Shown: one piece after another, positions 60,116 to 64,000 of the stretch | How positions within the stretch are numbered: position 1 is the first letter of the stretch | Layout: every line of letters starts with the position of its first letter | NCBI GenBank assembly: GCA_002118135.1 | Contig: BDIU01000186.1 | Coordinates: 62,001 to 126,000 of the forward strand | Source: Trebouxia sp. TZW2008 | Taxonomy: Eukaryota; Chlorophyta; Trebouxiophyceae; Trebouxiales; Trebouxiaceae | Length of the DNA stretch: 64,000 bases | Direction: 5' to 3' | The notes under the pieces: generated by a model | Seen by the model: only the letters and a program-made list of their open reading frames with translations | What the model was told of the DNA's origin: nothing | Databases searched by the model: none | Made by a program: the position numbers and the translations under genes

Positions 60116-63100
60116 ATGCAAACGCCGAGAGGCGTAGCCAATCCGGATCACTACATTTATGTGTCGAACAAGTTTCAGATCAAGCCAGGAGCGAAAATCA
60201 CCAATGATCTGTTCGTTGGTCCTGGTCTCGGCGTTGGATTACAGGTACAGTCATGTGCTTGGCACGCTTGCCAGCTTGCCTTGAACGCTGACGACATTTG
60301 GCAGCATGCGGTGTTTCCTCTGCCGTTTTTCTCCTGCGAGCGTGCAAGCGCGTCGCAATAGCTAGACACCGTCTTCCATCTGCAGGGAGGTGTCTTTTTG
60401 CTGCAAGATGCACAGGGACGTCCAGACCCAAACAAAGTGCTGAAAGCCACTTTCAAGCTAAGCTTGGGGGGCATTGCTGGCATGACGCACATGGAACGGG
60501 AGTGGGCTGTGGGCAGACGCCTTGCACCACTTGAGAAACCTGCAAAGGCCACTCCAGGCTTCATGGCAACTGGTGCTGCTGTGGTCACCAAGTCAGGCAT
60601 ATTCAGAGGTGATGCTTGCTCAGATGAGCTCACGTCAAAACCATTGCCTCGTGGTGCTTGACATCACCAGCATCACACTTGACAGATGAGCAATGTCATG
60701 CTCTGTATGCAGGCTTCATTCTGGAAAGAATACATGGCAAAAACTCTGACAAGCGCATCGGCAAGCCTACATTCCACGACATCACCTACGTGCGCCAGCT
60801 GCTGTTCAGCACCTTCAAAGCTTTGCATGCAGCACAGCGGCAGCTAGCTTTTCACCACGCAGACCTGCGCCTAGCCAATATTATGGAGGTAGATCCAGCT
60901 GACACAGCTACGGCATCAGCTTCAGCAGAAGTCAGCAGAGCATCACCACCCACAATCCCTAGCGCAGCAACAACACTCAACGCCACAGCAGTCAATGGGC
61001 TACCGCAACAGCCAGCAGCAATTCACCATGTCAAGTCTGACAGCGCTCAGAGCACTGCAATGCCATCAGCAGCTGCAGAAACCATCCCGGCCACCGCCCA
61101 CCAGCAGCCACAGCTGTGGCCGCAGAGCCACCATGACCAGATCATGCACCATTTCAAGATCATAGACTACGGCTTAGCAGACTTCAAGGAGTTGTTTGGT
61201 GCTGGGTATGTGCGTTCCAGAACAGCCCATAAGCGGCAGCGCAAAGTGAATCTGTACAGGGGTTCCAGTCTTGGCAAGATGGCGGTTCCTGTCACGGCTG
61301 ACGATGCCGAAGAAGGGGCCACCACTGCTGAGGGCTACATGAGGGCGGCAAGGCCTATTGGCTGCGTTGCCCTGCTGCCCCACCCTAGCAACCTCCTGCC
61401 AAAGGTATTTCCTTGATTTCATGTGATATACAATCCACGTCAGAAGATGGACAGTCATTGTTGTTGATCTCTACTCAGCAGGGAGTCTGAAGCTGTTTCA
61501 TCCCACATCATCATACAATGAAGATCATTCAGCTGCTGTCGTTGATCTGTTTGTAGCAGGGATTCTGAAGCTGTGTTATCAGAAGCAGCAGCTTCTGCAC
61601 AAAGCATGTTTGCACCACTGCAGGCCATTAAGCGCACATGTATTTCGCTTCAGCTTCCGAGATTGAACATGTTCTGCTAAGTCATGAAATTGCAATACAG
61701 CCCTCCTCCAACATCCTCTGCTGCAACAGCTGCATGTTTTTGTAAGTCTGTGCTGTATTGTGGTCTGCAACATTCAGTGACTGTTTGTGAGTATGTCTGT
61801 TCCGTCCGCGCTTTCTCTCAAGTCTTCTGTCTTCAACGTAACGTTTGCATCAAAACCATGTCAGCAACAGTGCATTGCTTTGAGTGCAGATAGGGCCCAT
61901 AGAGAGGATCTACAGGTACTTCTGGAAGCGCAAGGGAGATGTATATGCCCTGCTTTGGGACCTGCAAAGGTACTGCTGCCAGTCTTTCACTCCCCAGTTC
62001 TTGCCAGACCCATGCAATCAAAATCATGGTCTTTTCCTAAGAATCCTGCACTGCCCAATTCTTCGATAAGCCCATGCAGTCAACATTGTAGAAAATGCCT
62101 TGCATATGCATGGCATTGCCAGAGAGATGCGCAGGCCACTGTTCCAGCAGCATAATAGCCTGCGCATCTGGGCACAAATGCATATAAGCCCAGGCTCAGA
62201 CAGACACTGTCAAGCGAACACAGCAATGGACAGATATCGACAATGATGTATCTACAACAAAGATGAAGATGAAGATAATGTCTTGCAGCACGATCGTGTA
62301 GTGAGTTGGTGACAATGGCATGATTTAGTGATGCTGCTGGTGTTGTCTTGCATCAACCCATGTATCAATGTGATAACAATGTCATGATGTAGTTGTGCTG
62401 TTAGTGATGCCTTGCACAAGGGCCACGAGTTGAAGTGGTGGCAATGTCATGGTGCAGGTTTCTAGATGGGCGTGTGTGGCCCTTGGAGGATGAGCTAGAG
62501 GTGGCGCTCATGATAGACCTCATCAGACATGTCACAGGTGAAATTTACCCTAGTTTTGTGCTTTCGCGCATGTTTGATTCAAAGCACACTTGTACTCCAA
62601 ACAGCATTTGAGGCAGGGCAGTTGCATCATCCCTCCCCTGTAAGCACCTCCTTTTGTCCCTTGCAGGCTGGACTGTTCGCTATGCAGTGTCGCCTGCATT
62701 TTGCTGCTGTCAAATTGCTTTGCAATGCTCAGGATGTGTGCTGTGCAAATATCCTAGCATCTGTCTGCCAACTTGCTGTGTACCAGATGCTTGTCTATGA
62801 TAGTGTGTTCACGTTCTGCTTTTACCAGTGCTGAGTTGAGCACACATCTCCAGCAAAGGTCTGATCCAATCCACTTGTCTTGTTCAGGTGTCAAACTCAA
62901 GGCATACTTTGTCCCTCTTGATGCGCAACAAGACAAGGATGGACAGAAGTCTCTCAAGTAAGCCGCAGTTAGCCATTCTGCATTGTTCTGCAGTTGATGC
63001 GCATACTGTGGATGATGTTTTGTGCGACAATACATGGTCTTCTTGGTAGAGGCTCAGTGGCTTCTAAGCTCCAGTGATCTGAAGGCCTAGATGATCTGCA

Positions 63101-63637
63101 TTTTGATGAACAATTTTTGCCTGTAGACTGCAAGACCATGTGTGGGGCTAATCTTAGGTTCCTGATGTGCTGTTGTCTTGACCGGTTGCTTGTGTCCATG
63201 CAGGTTGCAACAGAAGTTTTCATTGTGTGGCTGCTTCAAGCACAATGACGGCTTCCTTCACATCTTGAGGATACGAAGCATCAGGTGAGAGCTGCACCAC
63301 TTACCATAATTGCATCTTGCAATCACGGCTGCTCAGCATTTGTACAAAGGGCCCAGAACTTTGCTTGGACGTCAGGCTGCCCACATTACCTGACTGCTTT
63401 TGCAACACAGAAGCCTCTCTCTTCACCAGTTTGAAGTCCATATTTACCTTTCAGCATTGTTTGTTGCTCATCTGCTTTAGGGTGCAGTCTGTGACATGCT
63501 GTAACAAGGTGTATCATGGTGATTGCAGGCTACGCAGTTGGTTCAAGCCCCACAACCCAGGGCTCACTGCTGCAGAGGCCCTCACCTCTGCATTCTTTAC
63601 CTACCATTATGATGAAGATTTCACTCCCAACATCTAG
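60116..63637 (+). CDS. Atypical protein kinase-like protein
   Basis: Eight phase-consistent exons: 60116-60244, 60386-60608, 60713-61404, 61890-61969, 62458-62537, 62888-62957, 63204-63284, 63529-63637 (487 residues). A single kinase fold spans most of the protein: GPGLGVGLQGGVF resembles a glycine loop, VLKATFKLSL could hold the ATP-binding Lys, and MEREWAVGRRL the helix-C Glu. The catalytic loop is HHADLRLANI (residues 165-174), with HAD instead of HRD. The metal-binding motif is DYG (269-271) instead of DFG. The end, NPGLTAAEALTSAFF, matches kinase subdomain XI. About 100 low-complexity residues (Ala, Thr, Ser, Pro) separate the catalytic loop from DYG. Whether it is active is open, because the key Asp residues and the loop Asn are kept. 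I cannot name the subfamily or substrate. Confidence 0.78.
61465..61605 (+). repeat. Two tandem 75-base intron units in the kinase-like gene
   Basis: Units share GTTGATCT, then AGCAGGGA, then TCTGAAGCTGT. They lie in the intron after exon 3. No coding relation was seen. Confidence 0.7.
62295..62460 (+). repeat. Copies of the intron 3' end before kinase-like exon 5
   Basis: Three diverged units share GTGACAATG(G/T)CATGAT and TAGTGATGC(T/C)-like blocks. The last runs into the acceptor of exon 5 at 62458, consistent with upstream copies of a 5' junction. Confidence 0.6.
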
Positions 63638-64000
63638 ACCTGTCATTGTATTGTTTCTCTGAGGGAAAACACCATTTTGGCAGCTTTCAGCGCCTCTGTG
63701 AGTTGTTTCACGGCTTTCTGAGCTGTATGTATTCAACGAGTATGCAGTAGATACTCAACCCGCTATTGCAATTGCAAGCCTGTTTGCGTCTGTAGCTTTT
63801 ATAGCTTTGGTCCAAGTATTGGGTCTGAGTTCACAGCAGCGGTGTACTTTATGCAGTACTGTGTGGCAAAAATGTTCTGAGGCGTCATCTCCTGCTGGTC
63901 TGTAATTAGGCCTGTTCTTGCTGTGTTTGTTTAGGACTGTTTCTGTTGACATAGACTGATGGAATCCTACGGCTAAGCTGCGCACAGCTGCTATGTCAGA
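63638..64000. other. Region downstream of the kinase-like gene
   Basis: No gene is seen. TGTAA at about 63900 is a candidate polyadenylation signal. Confidence 0.4.

Overview
The window looks like nuclear DNA of a green plant-lineage microbe, most likely a chlorophyte green alga (class not determinable here). The genes are split into many short exons with GT-AG and a few GC-AG introns, and the DNA is rich in microsatellites. The proteins are plant/algal types: a plant-type bifunctional nuclease with a UVR motif, formate dehydrogenase, 1-Cys peroxiredoxin, and a Chlamydomonas-like class III nucleotide cyclase with two catalytic halves. No rRNA, CRISPR array or bacterial-style operon was recognised.

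Layout, left to right: (1) minus strand, 7307 to beyond the left edge: an FHA-RING-armadillo protein. (2) plus, 8496-11600: a TraB-family protein. (3) minus, 28422-12749: a 21-exon receptor-type cyclase (signal peptide, LRR ectodomain, one membrane helix, cyclase halves C1 and C2). (4) minus, 30214-29689: a small unknown protein. (5) plus, 30748-37894: SNAPC3, the snRNA-promoter factor subunit, with a huge low-complexity N-terminal region. (6) minus, 40904-38291: a BBD-type bifunctional nuclease. (7) plus, 41871-47476: a four-helix membrane protein of unknown function. (8) plus, 48677-54476: formate dehydrogenase. (9) plus, 55353-59004: 1-Cys peroxiredoxin. (10) plus, 60116-63637: an atypical protein kinase-like protein. 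I built the exon models by hand. Splice-site dinucleotides and codon phase agree at every junction listed, and this is the main support for the models.

The most striking feature is how the introns are built. In at least six genes they are packed with decayed tandem copies of exon edges. Copies of an exon's 5' edge (with its acceptor) lie upstream of the intact exon. Copies of its 3' edge (with its donor) lie downstream. This regularity holds for dozens of copies on both strands. It suggests that introns here grow by tandem duplication across exon-intron junctions.

Other points of interest: the cyclase halves appear catalytically complementary, as in animal transmembrane adenylyl cyclases. 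The FHA-RING-ARM domain order is unusual. The formate dehydrogenase lacks the usual NAD-selecting Asp. Two short dispersed repeat families and a LINE fragment sit in introns. The genes are functionally unrelated and do not form an evident pathway; several are head-to-head pairs that could share promoters (7308-8495, 30215-30747, 40905-41870).
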